Positions 31,693 to 38,294 of a stretch of DNA of 48,186 nucleotides are shown here, piece after piece. How positions within the stretch are numbered: position 1 is the stretch's first letter; every line of letters starts with the position of its first letter. A model generated the notes under the pieces. It was not told the DNA's origin and made no database searches. It worked only from the letters and a program-made list of their open reading frames with translations. The position numbers and the translations under genes are program-made. Source of the stretch: a virus; IMG/VR virus record IMGVR_UViG_3300030116_000623, positions 1 through 48,186 of that record; one strand, given 5' to 3'.

Positions 31693-31775
31693 TATAATCT
31701 CCTCTCATTAATTATTATCATACTTATCAATACTATCGATAATATCGTATAACTTATAATTTCTATAATTGACAT
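31692..31775 (-). CDS. 27-residue single-span membrane peptide
   Basis: ATG at 31775, TAA at 31694-31692. An AAGGAGGAG ribosome site directly precedes it, and both ends overlap neighbours as TAATG. The product MSIIEIISYTILSIVLISMI plus IINERRL is one membrane helix with a basic end. The clean coupling on both sides argues for a real gene. Function unknown. Confidence 0.6.
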   Translation of the reverse strand: MSIIEIISYTILSIVLISMIIINERRL

Positions 31776-32020
31776 TACTCCTCCTTAGCTTTTTGTTGTA
31801 ATTCCCAAGTTCTATTAAAACTTGCTTCAACTAACTCATCAAACAAAGCTACACATTGGTCAACTTTATCGCTAGTTTTGATTGTATGTAAGGATAAGAT
31901 ATTATTTCTTACAGTTTTCCATCGTCTGTAAAACTCTGTATAATCAATATCTTCGTATCTTGGTTCACCAATAAAACTTACATCGACATTAATAGTTTTC
32001 AATTTTGTTTCATTTTCCAT
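31775..32020 (-). CDS. Unknown small helical protein
   Basis: 81 residues from the ATG at 32020, with AGGAG eight bases upstream; the longer frame to 32068 runs over promoter 5. Mostly helical after a short beta start: TEFYRRWKTVRNNILSLHTIKTSDKVDQCVALFDELVEASFNRTWEL. Family not recognised. Confidence 0.58.
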   Translation of the reverse strand: MENETKLKTINVDVSFIGEPRYEDIDYTEFYRRWKTVRNNILSLHTIKTSDKVDQCVALFDELVEASFNRTWELQQKAKEE

Positions 32021-32051
32021 AATTTCTCCTTTCTTATTTTTAACTATATAT

Positions 32052-32080
32052 AGTTTAGTTATCAGCAAAACGAATGTAAA
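32052..32080 (-). promoter_or_regulatory. TTTACT-family promoter 5
   Basis: Minus strand: TTTACA, 17 bases, TAAACT, then ATATATAG. It begins 8 bases below the last helix of the structured RNA region. Confidence 0.7.
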
Positions 32081-32087
32081 GCAAGGC

Positions 32088-32648
32088 GGAGAGCGAGTTA
32101 TGAACAGGGCAAAATAATAAACCCCTCTGGAGACTCGCTCTCCTATCAGGTGGTGAGGTTAGCCATGCTTAGCATTAATACCACCCGAATAAAGTCGGTG
32201 ACGAAACGTGCAGTTGGCTTTTCAGGGACTGCTTGTCGTATACTACCATTCCTGTTCGTCACCTATCTTATATGCCATCAAGTTCTTGCCACGCATCGTA
32301 TTTTAAACTTGTATCTTAGCCTACCCTTATTTGAGGAGCTTATCCCCCTGCTTTGTAGGTAGCATATAATGTTCAGAAGGTAAAGTCAGAACAAGGCAGT
32401 GCCATAACACCTTAAATCCCTCCATCGCCAATGTAGAGGTTCTAGCTCTACGACAATAAGTTAATATTGAACCGCTCTATAGCCCGAGTGTCGTGTGCTG
32501 TAAATTACGACCTTTTACTCCTCACAATCGCAGTATCAATAAAGTCTTCAAACCCAACAATACACTCCTTACAGTGACGGGAAGCCTAACTGTCCCATTA
32601 TGTATTGTCTTTCCTGTTCTTCAGGGCTTCAGGCTGTCCAATGGGTTT
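32088..32648 (-). ncRNA. Candidate large structured non-coding RNA (about 560 nt)
   Basis: This 600-base gap (32081-32669) has no credible gene but many perfect complementary arms. Pairs seen: 32088-32098 with 32133-32143 (11 bp); 32149-32154 with 32180-32185; 32197-32205 with 32255-32263 (9 bp), holding 32210-32214 with 32228-32232; 32268-32275 with 32362-32369 (8 bp), holding 32279-32284 with 32306-32311; 32433-32438 with 32446-32451; 32557-32564 with 32601-32608 (8 bp), holding 32571-32575 with 32589-32593; and 32550-32556 with 32642-32648 as outer helix. 32581-32586 with 32625-32630 would make a pseudoknot. Base composition is richer in GC than flanking genes. Strand is assumed from the neighbours. 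It recalls the large ornate phage RNAs GOLLD and ROOL in size and setting, but I cannot assign it. Confidence 0.7.
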
Positions 32649-32669
32649 CCTAAAGCGACTTTACCAAAA

Positions 32670-32999
32670 TCAATCTTTCTTAAATAATCCGTCCTCCAAT
32701 TTTCCTGTGCGGTCTTTTATTTCATCCCACACGTGTTCTAAACACTCTTCTAACGTCATATTATGTTGTGCTGCTAATACAATCAACACCACTACACAAT
32801 CACCAATACCGTCCATAACTCCTTGTGAATCTTTATAGGCTATAGCTTTGACAGTTTCACCTACTTCTTCCATAAGTTTCATCGTTTGTGCTTGTATATC
32901 GTGATACTTATAAGCATAACCTTTATACTCTGGTGAGTCTATAAGCAGACCACGTTCTTCAGCCCACTGTTCTATTTGTATTATTCTACTTTCTCTCAT
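32670..32999 (-). CDS. MazG-like nucleotide pyrophosphohydrolase
   Basis: 109 residues; ATG at 32999 overlaps the stop of the mini-gene at 32996. The MazG signature is present: KLMEEVGETVKAIAYKD with the EExxE-type metal site, then GVMDGIGDCVVVLIVLAAQ with the paired Asp. MazG enzymes split NTPs or ppGpp to the monophosphate and pyrophosphate; phage versions are thought to alter the host nucleotide or stress state. It is the last gene before the structured RNA. Confidence 0.85.
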   Translation of the reverse strand: MRESRIIQIEQWAEERGLLIDSPEYKGYAYKYHDIQAQTMKLMEEVGETVKAIAYKDSQGVMDGIGDCVVVLIVLAAQHNMTLEECLEHVWDEIKDRTGKLEDGLFKKD

Positions 33000-33127
33000 A
33001 ACTTTCCTCTAAATATATACCTAAGTGCATCAATCGCTTTTTTACTCAGATGTTTAAGATGTTTTGGTATCGGTTCGGGGGTACATTTCTTTTCCCCACT
33101 TTTCGATTTGTTCGGTTGCTGCTTCAT
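32996..33127 (-). CDS. 43-residue basic protein, overlapping gene
   Basis: ATG at 33127 with GAAGGAG six bases upstream, TGA at 32998-32996 overlapping the MazG ATG. The product (KQQPNKSKSGEKKCTPEPIP, then KHLKHLSKKAIDALRYIFRGKL) has a basic arm and a likely amphipathic helix. Its first 74 bases lie in another frame inside the end of the 33054 gene. The strong ribosome site and the ATGA junction support expression. Unknown function. Confidence 0.6.
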   Translation of the reverse strand: MKQQPNKSKSGEKKCTPEPIPKHLKHLSKKAIDALRYIFRGKL

Positions 33128-33287
33128 AAAACACTCCTTCGTCATGTTCTCTTGCAAGTCTTGCTAATACTACTTGTGCTTGCCAATCGGCTAAATCAGG
33201 TAAAATCTTTTTAATATCGTCTATAGTAATTCTAACACCTAATTCAAGATGTGATAGCCTTCTATATGTATTAATCACTACTTTCAT
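33054..33287 (-). CDS. Small helical protein
   Basis: 77 residues; ATG at 33287 inside the end of the gene before it. Contains VRITIDDIKKILPDLADWQAQVVLARLAREHDEGVFYEAATEQIEKW, possibly a small helix-turn-helix or DNA-associated domain. Family not recognised. Confidence 0.58.
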   Translation of the reverse strand: MKVVINTYRRLSHLELGVRITIDDIKKILPDLADWQAQVVLARLAREHDEGVFYEAATEQIEKWGKEMYPRTDTKTS

Positions 33288-33483
33288 CTTTTTGCCTATC
33301 TAATCTAGTATCGATGTTCGCTAACATCATTATAGTATTTTGAGTATGAGCGTGATGTAAGGCTTGAATAATATTTGTCCAAGCATGTTGGACTTTATCT
33401 TTAGCATTTTCATCATCACTTATATCACAATAAAAATTAATTATCTTTTTAATTGTATTTACATCTTTACTTTGAACTAACAT
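33271..33483 (-). CDS. Small helical protein
   Basis: 70 residues; ATG at 33483. Helical with VNTIKKIINFYCDISDDENAKDKVQHAWTNIIQALHHAHTQNTIMMLANI. Starts one base after the preceding stop, in the unit driven by promoter 6. Unknown function. Confidence 0.55.
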   Translation of the reverse strand: MLVQSKDVNTIKKIINFYCDISDDENAKDKVQHAWTNIIQALHHAHTQNTIMMLANIDTRLDRQKDESSD

Positions 33484-33484
33484 A

Positions 33485-33775
33485 TTAATACCCCTTACTC
33501 ATGTGTTCGTAGCAGTTTTTACCATTTAACGATAAAGGTAAACCACATAAACATTTTTCTTCATTACCATAATAAACATCAAACCATATATCAAAAAAGT
33601 GGCTAACATCAGCAACTTTGATTTTAGTATAAGGCTCGTATATCCTGTGGTAATCCCATATAGCTGAAGATACGAACTTATATGCTCGTAATCTATCTTC
33701 ATCTGACATATCTAAATAGTATGTTAACCTACTGATATGCCGTAATGTTTCGTCTAATATCTTTTGTAAATCCAT
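33485..33775 (-). CDS. Small protein with C-terminal Cys cluster
   Basis: 96 residues; ATG at 33775 after AAAGGAGAATAT. Helical first part (LRHISRLTYYLDMSDEDRLRAYKFVSSAIWDYHRIYEPYTK) and an end with CLCGLPLSLNGKNCYEHM that could bind a metal (C, C, C, H). Family not recognised. Its mRNA begins with a long structured leader (33776-33900). Confidence 0.58.
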   Translation of the reverse strand: MDLQKILDETLRHISRLTYYLDMSDEDRLRAYKFVSSAIWDYHRIYEPYTKIKVADVSHFFDIWFDVYYGNEEKCLCGLPLSLNGKNCYEHMSKGY

Positions 33776-33908
33776 ATATTCTCCTTTCTAAAATTGAGGG
33801 TGTGGCTAAGTGGGTTTTCTTAGGCTTTTGTGCACTGTTGTTTACCATTCACACCCTCGTGTAGCTGCAGTCAAAAATAATAAAATCCCACAGCTAAAAC
33901 TTACTAAT
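33776..33908 (-). promoter_or_regulatory. Structured mRNA leader, riboswitch-like
   Basis: About 130 bases lie between promoter 6 and the 33485 gene. A 9-bp helix pairs 33796-33804 with 33850-33858 and encloses a 5-bp hairpin (33806-33810 with 33819-33823). Upstream in the RNA a 6-bp hairpin pairs 33862-33867 with 33891-33896. Its loop bases 33887-33890 can pair with loop bases 33811-33814, linking the two. The ribosome site AAAGGAG follows directly. No known riboswitch class is recognised. Confidence 0.55.
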
Positions 33909-33937
33909 AGTTTACTTACCATAAACGCCAAAGTAAA
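33909..33937 (-). promoter_or_regulatory. TTTACT-family promoter 6
   Basis: Minus strand: TTTACT, 17 bases starting TTGGCG, TAAACT. Places the start of RNA near 33902, at the beginning of the structured leader. Confidence 0.72.
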
Positions 33938-33940
33938 GCA

Positions 33941-34450
33941 CTAATAATACCCCCCGATTTCCATAGCAGGTTCATCAAACCAAGCGGTTATATGAACACC
34001 CATATCTTCAGTATAGATTTTACGCAACCTATCTATCACAGGTTCAGGTGGCGACCATGCGGTATCGAAACTATAATATAAAACAGTATCGTCATCCATA
34101 TAAGATAATTCATCACTATATGTATTCCACTTCGTCCCCCAATTATTGATTTGCCAAGAATACCACCTATCATCTTGTTTACCAGTGCTAGCAAACTTCC
34201 AAAATGTACCGAGTGCTTCTGGGAATTCTTCATCTTTTACAGGTAGTTCACCAACTTCACCAAGTTCTAATTTTTCTCCTAGAAAACCAGTTTCTTTACC
34301 AGTCAATGGTGTTTTCTCAAAATTTGGTTTTGGAATTATGTTGTTTAAGTCAAAACAAGTTTCTTTAGAATGTAAAAAATCTTTAATTTCTTTAGCTTGT
34401 TCTACTGTTTTACAATGTATTTCTACACGATTATTACAATGATTTGGCAT
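33941..34450 (-). CDS. API92-like ferredoxin-fold protein
   Basis: 169 residues; ATG at 34450 with AGGAGTTAATT ahead. Start PNHCNNRVEIHCKTVEQAKEIKDFL, the block FDLNNIIPKP and the later WSWQINNWGTKWNTYSDE (here YSWQINNWGTKWN) followed by FDTAWSPPEPVIDRL are the marks of the DUF1281/API92-like family found in phages and plasmids. Its fold is ferredoxin-like; the role is not known. The stop codon lies 3 bases from the -35 box of promoter 6. Confidence 0.85.
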   Translation of the reverse strand: MPNHCNNRVEIHCKTVEQAKEIKDFLHSKETCFDLNNIIPKPNFEKTPLTGKETGFLGEKLELGEVGELPVKDEEFPEALGTFWKFASTGKQDDRWYSWQINNWGTKWNTYSDELSYMDDDTVLYYSFDTAWSPPEPVIDRLRKIYTEDMGVHITAWFDEPAMEIGGYY

Positions 34451-34459
34451 AATTAACTC

Positions 34460-34690
34460 CTAGTCTAGTAAAACCATATATGCTTTAGGCTCATGTTGTC
34501 TAAACCAATCTAAACCTTCACGCATACCTTCGTAATCTTCAAATACCTCACAACCTTTAATCATGTCGTAAACTGCAATTGCATCGGCAGGTATTGTTAT
34601 ACTTTCACCACTATAAGGGTTTTTCACTTCTTGTGGGTCACCCTTATATTTTTCAATTCCTTTCGGATAATTTTTTTCTCTATCTTCCAT
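34460..34690 (-). CDS. Conserved small phage protein of unknown function
   Basis: 76 residues; ATG at 34690 after AAAGGAGAAAGTT. The block NPYSGESITIPADAIAVYDMIKG and the ending GLDWFRQHEPKAYMVLLD recur in marine phage genomes. No function is assigned. Possibly a small partner protein for replication or regulation. Confidence 0.68.
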   Translation of the reverse strand: MEDREKNYPKGIEKYKGDPQEVKNPYSGESITIPADAIAVYDMIKGCEVFEDYEGMREGLDWFRQHEPKAYMVLLD

Positions 34691-34722
34691 AACTTTCTCC
34701 TTTCTTTATTAGTTATATAACT

Positions 34723-34751
34723 ACTTTACTTACCATTAACAGCAAAGTAAA
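34723..34751 (-). promoter_or_regulatory. TTTACT-family promoter 7
   Basis: Minus strand: TTTACT, 17 bases, TAAAGT. Drives the 34460 and 33941 genes. Confidence 0.68.
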
Positions 34752-34757
34752 GCAAGG

Positions 34758-34961
34758 TTATTTGAAATCTTTTTCTGTAAACATAGTGTCGATTGTATCA
34801 ATCATACAATTAATAAAATCAGCTTGGTCCCATCGAATATCTGGTTTTCCTAGAACTCCGTCAGCCATTTTATCAACAACTATATTGTTAAGTTTACGAG
34901 CGAGTGCTATAGCATTAGTTTCTACTACACTGCCGTCATGTTTCTTTATTGTAATTACCAT
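34758..34961 (-). CDS. Unknown small protein
   Basis: 67 residues from the ATG at 34961, with GGGAG six bases upstream; the longer frame to 35024 would run across the leader helices. Starts VITIKKHDGSVVETNAIALARKLNN and ends DFINCMIDTIDTMFTEKDFK. Family not recognised. Its ribosome site lies just after an 11-bp hairpin. Confidence 0.58.
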   Translation of the reverse strand: MVITIKKHDGSVVETNAIALARKLNNIVVDKMADGVLGKPDIRWDQADFINCMIDTIDTMFTEKDFK

Positions 34962-34983
34962 AATTAACTCCCATAAATAAAAT

Positions 34984-35092
34984 GTAGTGATAGACCGAGA
35001 TATAGAGAAAAACCAATCTATCACTACTGATTACCTAGTTTTTTATTCGGTGGTAATCGACCTACAACTATCTCTTTTATAGTAGGGTAGTT
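34984..35092 (-). promoter_or_regulatory. Structured leader with H-type pseudoknot potential
   Basis: The gap 34962-35117 holds three consecutive structures. In RNA order: a compact pseudoknot in which 35088-35092 pairs with 35066-35070 and 35082-35086 pairs with 35061-35065; a 7-bp hairpin 35052-35058 with 35029-35035; and a perfect 11-bp hairpin 35017-35027 with 34984-34994. The last ends about 17 bases before the ribosome site of the 34758 gene. No T run follows, so a terminator is unlikely. Class not recognised. Confidence 0.5.
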
Positions 35093-35117
35093 GACTCAAA
35101 CACCTACTTTTTCCAAA

Positions 35118-35489
35118 TTATACTTCAGATAGGAAGCCTTCGCCTACTAATCTATCTTTGTAGAATCTGAAAATTCTTAAAGGGTCTTGACAAGTAGACA
35201 AGAATCCTTTCTTTACAGCTAATGCTACTAAATCTTGAGCAGTAAAACCAGTTTTATCTAGCTCAGTCTTTTTAGCCTCATTAATAGTCTGTAATAGAGC
35301 ATACATCTGCGGTGTAAAACCAGTTTGCTCAGGCATAGTGCCACTGAACTTGTAGTTTTTTCTCGCTGCACCTCTAGTTTTTGCGACAGGCTTTGGCACT
35401 TTTGTTACTTGTGCTTTGCTTATAGGCTTGTCTGCAACAACCTTTGGCGGCATACTCTTAGATTTAGAAGTTGTAGTTGCTGTTCGCAT
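35118..35489 (-). CDS. Basic-tailed winged-helix-like protein
   Basis: 123 residues; ATG at 35489 after AAAGGAGAAAGAT. A Lys/Pro/Ala-rich arm (residues 1-45, SKSKSMPPKVVADKPISKAQVTKVPKPVAK) is followed by a helical domain (FTPQMYALLQTINEAKKTELDKTGFTAQDLVALAVKKGFL) and the block DPLRIFRFYKDRLVGEGFLSEV shared with the 27442 protein. DNA binding is likely. Its leader contains a CTGCT-ATAA-AGCAG hairpin. Confidence 0.65.
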   Translation of the reverse strand: MRTATTTSKSKSMPPKVVADKPISKAQVTKVPKPVAKTRGAARKNYKFSGTMPEQTGFTPQMYALLQTINEAKKTELDKTGFTAQDLVALAVKKGFLSTCQDPLRIFRFYKDRLVGEGFLSEV

Positions 35490-35543
35490 ATCTTTCTCCT
35501 TTCTAATGTTAATATTTCCTGCTTTATAGCAGAGCCAACCTTA

Positions 35544-35572
35544 ATAATAGTTATGAACTTCACGAATGTAAA
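35544..35572 (-). promoter_or_regulatory. TTTACT-family promoter 8
   Basis: Minus strand: TTTACA, 17 bases, TATTAT. Drives the 35118 gene. Confidence 0.7.
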
Positions 35573-35584
35573 GCAACAACATCA

Positions 35585-35872
35585 TTAAGCGATACGCCAG
35601 ACTCTTATACCAGATTGTTCACCTAAAGTTCCAGCGACACCTGTATTTTCAAGTCTATAACGCAATACAAACTTCCATTCGGGTTCATGTTTTTTACAAA
35701 AAGTCCGAGTAGATTGTTGTAATCTGTTTTTTGCACGTTGTGCGTTATCATCTTCTTTCAACGGTATAAATACCGAATCACCAACTTCCATTTTATGCCA
35801 TGGTCGTTGATTAGATTTGCCCCTAATATCTGTAGGAGGTGGTATATTCTTTTCAATATAAAATTTTTCCAT
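35585..35872 (-). CDS. Small phage protein (DUF7303-like)
   Basis: 95 residues; ATG at 35872 just after the stop of the gene before it. EKNIPPPTDIRGKSNQRPWHKMEVGDSVFIPL, then RLQQSTRTFCKKHEPEWKFVLRY and IRVWRIA follow a pattern common in phages: a KMEVGDSV block, a helix, and a closing RVWR strand. It is probably a small nucleic-acid-binding domain, but the function is not established. Confidence 0.7.
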   Translation of the reverse strand: MEKFYIEKNIPPPTDIRGKSNQRPWHKMEVGDSVFIPLKEDDNAQRAKNRLQQSTRTFCKKHEPEWKFVLRYRLENTGVAGTLGEQSGIRVWRIA

Positions 35873-36090
35873 TAGTGTATATCCTCTAATTTAATAAGTT
35901 CATTATCTTCTAGGTATTTTTTCCAAAACCAAAAAATAACTGCAGGGTCTGTCACCCCCTCCAGTTGTTGGCAGCCTTGTGCAATCATGAGGTCAGCGAG
36001 TTCTTGTGCTAACTCATTTTCGTGTGCCTTAGTAAACACAGCTTCCCATATTCTGCCTAGCAGAAGTGCGGGTACTTTGTATTCGTCCAT
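35872..36090 (-). CDS. Small winged-helix-like protein, distant paralogue
   Basis: 72 residues; ATG at 36090 overlapping the TAA of the DUF932 gene. Helices (VPALLLGRIWEAVFTKAHENELAQELADLMIAQG) are followed by DPAVIFWFWKKYLEDNELIKLEDIH, which resembles the end blocks of the 27442 and 35118 proteins. Role unknown; perhaps DNA binding. Confidence 0.58.
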   Translation of the reverse strand: MDEYKVPALLLGRIWEAVFTKAHENELAQELADLMIAQGCQQLEGVTDPAVIFWFWKKYLEDNELIKLEDIH

Positions 36091-37115
36091 TATGCAGCCC
36101 TCGATAGAGCCATATCTAATGCTTTAGCTTTTCTATTAGCTCCTGCACCAAACCAAGCACTATGTAAAGCATTACCTTTTACTTGCGAAGTCCTAAGGTG
36201 GTCTTCTACATAAGTTACTGCATTAAATGCACCCCACCAAGTATCTTTAGCTGATTTAAGGCTTGCACCTGGAGAGTTGTAATACCCCTCCATAGCTAAT
36301 GAAGGAAACTTATTAAGTTTCTCTGCTAGTGGTTCTTGTACACCGATTGCTTTACCTTCTTTACGCATTTTTTCTTCGAGTTTATATTGCATAAGCATAT
36401 CTGGTTGATATATTTCTGCAACATAATCTATTACGTCAGAATGTTTAGCTTTCGCCTTGGATAGAGTTGTAGCATATTGCTTAAACTCTTGCATTTTACT
36501 TTCAGATAAACCTAGAGCCTCTTCTGCAGTCTGAACAACTTTGTCATTGAAATCTCTAACATGAGGTACTCTAAACTGATTACCCCCTTGTTCTAGAGCC
36601 AATGTAAGTGTGTTATTACAAACTACTCTTATAGGTGTTAGTTTTATCGTCATAGATTTACCTGCAACATGTGGTTGATTAATTAAGAGATAACCCTTAA
36701 TTTCATCACCACCTACAAGTTCAAAGTCATCTGAGATTTTAGCTAAACCCCAAATTTCTTTGCCGTTTCTTAAACTACCTGCAGTTTCCATGGTCATCTG
36801 ACCAGCTTCTGTAAAGCGTTTAAAAAACTCAAATACTCTCTCGTTTTGAAAAGGAACATAGTTCTTCCCACAATGTGAAAGTATTGTATTGTCACTGTCA
36901 CGAACGATGTGGTAAGTATCTTCAGCTTGAATCAACTCTACATCTTCGGTCCAGTCTGGTGTAGCGATAGTATAACTTGGACGTTTACTAACTGTCCAAT
37001 TTAAATCTGCCGCTTCCAGCATTTGCAATGGTGTAAGGTTAGACTCTACTTCAACACCTAAACCGTGCCAAGGTATGTCGTTAGCCCACGCCATTGTTTC
37101 TACGTTATGTGCCAT
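36090..37115 (-). CDS. DUF932 / phage-plasmid-like TIGR03299 family protein
   Basis: 341 residues; ATG at 37115 after AAAGGAGAATTAT. Landmarks AWANDIPWHGLG at the start, HIVRDSDNTILSHCGKNYVPFQNERVFEFF, GKSMTIKLTPIRVVCNNTLTLAL and AWFGAGANRKAKALDMAL at the end define this family. It is widespread on phages and plasmids; function is not settled, though some members work with DNA metabolism. First gene behind promoter 9, with a GTAAGC/GCTTAC hairpin in the leader. Confidence 0.88.
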   Translation of the reverse strand: MAHNVETMAWANDIPWHGLGVEVESNLTPLQMLEAADLNWTVSKRPSYTIATPDWTEDVELIQAEDTYHIVRDSDNTILSHCGKNYVPFQNERVFEFFKRFTEAGQMTMETAGSLRNGKEIWGLAKISDDFELVGGDEIKGYLLINQPHVAGKSMTIKLTPIRVVCNNTLTLALEQGGNQFRVPHVRDFNDKVVQTAEEALGLSESKMQEFKQYATTLSKAKAKHSDVIDYVAEIYQPDMLMQYKLEEKMRKEGKAIGVQEPLAEKLNKFPSLAMEGYYNSPGASLKSAKDTWWGAFNAVTYVEDHLRTSQVKGNALHSAWFGAGANRKAKALDMALSRAA

Positions 37116-37170
37116 ATAATTCTCCTTTCTGATAGTTCATATGGTCGTAAGCCCCACGCTTACCCTATAA

Positions 37171-37199
37171 ATAGTATATACCAGTATTACGAAAGTAAA
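37171..37199 (-). promoter_or_regulatory. TTTACT-family promoter 9
   Basis: Minus strand: TTTACT, 17 bases, TACTAT (or TATACT at 15 bases). The -35 side lies in the last codons of the 37187 gene. A GTAAGC-GTGGG-GCTTAC hairpin follows in the leader of the DUF932 gene. Confidence 0.65.
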
Positions 37200-37579
37200 G
37201 CACGACCTAGAGCACTCCATTCGTATGGAATTTCTAATAATAAATCAGGAGGACAAGTTAATCCATTATCTACAAGTTCTATGATATCGTCTTTAACTTG
37301 TATTTTATAAAGATAGAGTTTGTTGAGCTTTCTAGCTAAAACAAAAACTTTGCCACCGTGTGCAACTCTACGAGCTATCCAAGATACTTGCATAACTCTT
37401 AAACCTATTTTATTAGAATTTGTAGATACATCTTTAAGTTCAAGCCAAAACTCTGCACCTGCATAACAGCCATTGACGTCGGGCACACCAGAGCCCGTCA
37501 TACCTGTTTCGATACGTTGTAAATGAAAATCTTTTAGGTTATCTCTAACTAAGAGCCAGAGATTCTTTTCTTTAGCCAT
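37187..37579 (-). CDS. VRR-NUC-like nuclease
   Basis: 130 residues. PD-(D/E)xK pattern: TGSGVPDVNGCYAGAEFWLELKDV gives the Asp, Glu and Lys, followed by RVMQVSWIARRVAHGGKVFVLARK with the conserved Gln. This is the small phage VRR-NUC type, proposed to cut branched DNA such as Holliday junctions. The start lies 31 bases inside the end of the gene before it. It fits beside the replication genes. Confidence 0.82.
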   Translation of the reverse strand: MAKEKNLWLLVRDNLKDFHLQRIETGMTGSGVPDVNGCYAGAEFWLELKDVSTNSNKIGLRVMQVSWIARRVAHGGKVFVLARKLNKLYLYKIQVKDDIIELVDNGLTCPPDLLLEIPYEWSALGRALLS

Positions 37580-38229
37580 TTCTCGTATTTAAATAAATCT
37601 GGTTGTTTAGTGTAATAATTATACTTTTTTCTAATTTTGTTATATTTTTCTGGGTTTGCTTTATATCTAGCTCTTTGATTAGCTAATATCTTTTTCTTGT
37701 TTTTAACGAAATAATCTCTATTTCTTTTTCTTCTACCAATCAGTCCATCTTCTGTTAAGTTTGCATTATACTTTTTTGATTGTTCAGTAGCATAACTTTC
37801 TTTATGGTGTTTATTATATTCGTCTACGAATGCCTCTAAACCTGCTATGACCACTCTAGCCTCGTGTTCATTTCTATCTTGCACATATTTTTCATGGTTA
37901 GCTTCAGCAATAGCAAATATTTCTGGGTCGACACGATAATCGTCAATTACAAATCGACCATCACCTGTGACATGTGTTTCATTATGTTTTATAGAACTTG
38001 GAACTGTAGTAAGACCCCTTGGTCCACCTGCCCATCCATCAAAATCTTTATAGACACCTCTATACGTGTCCATACTTTTTAATGTCATAGCTCTTTTACG
38101 ACATGCATCACAACAATATTTTTCTTGATTTTCTTTGACTTGATTTTGGCAATCAGATACACTACATATAACAGGATGAAGCTGTCCATCTTCTCCGATA
38201 TATGTTTTTGTTCCTTTACCTTTACCCAT
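37549..38229 (-). CDS. Zinc-binding, DNA-endonuclease-like protein
   Basis: 226 residues. N-terminal Cys cluster CSVSDCQNQVKENQEKYCCDACRKR looks like a zinc ribbon. A middle domain is undefined. The basic C-terminus NRDYFVKNKKKILANQRARYKANPEKYNKIRKKYNYYTK has the repeats seen in arms of HNH-type homing nucleases, but no clear HNH core is visible. ATG at 38229 has no ribosome site and lies 6 bases from a weak -10 box. DNA binding is likely; nuclease activity unproven. Confidence 0.6.
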   Translation of the reverse strand: MGKGKGTKTYIGEDGQLHPVICSVSDCQNQVKENQEKYCCDACRKRAMTLKSMDTYRGVYKDFDGWAGGPRGLTTVPSSIKHNETHVTGDGRFVIDDYRVDPEIFAIAEANHEKYVQDRNEHEARVVIAGLEAFVDEYNKHHKESYATEQSKKYNANLTEDGLIGRRKRNRDYFVKNKKKILANQRARYKANPEKYNKIRKKYNYYTKQPDLFKYEKWLKKRISGS

Positions 38230-38235
38230 AACTAT

Positions 38236-38264
38236 AGGGTAAGGTAGATTTACGTCAAAGTAAA
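38236..38264 (-). promoter_or_regulatory. TTTACT-family promoter 10, weak -10
   Basis: Minus strand: TTTACT at 38264-38259, 17 bases, TACCCT. Good -35 and spacing, poor -10. RNA start would fall at or near the ATG at 38229. Confidence 0.5.
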
Positions 38265-38294
38265 GCAGTATATGACTGTTTAGTAGCTATAACT

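Noticed and set aside
32088-32648. tmRNA, RNase P RNA or intron as identity of the structured region
   Set aside because: No CCA end, tRNA-like half or tag frame; no RNase P core motifs seen; no interrupted gene or domain V-like hairpin at the edges. Left unassigned.
32150-32838. Plus-strand frames of 64 to 77 codons in the structured RNA region
   Set aside because: They start without ribosome sites, oppose all other genes, have no recognisable protein pattern, and coincide with extensive complementary arms.
33776-33908. Assignment of the leader to preQ1, SAM-V, glycine or glutamine riboswitches
   Set aside because: Helix layout partly recalls small riboswitches, but the conserved loop sequences of these classes are not present.
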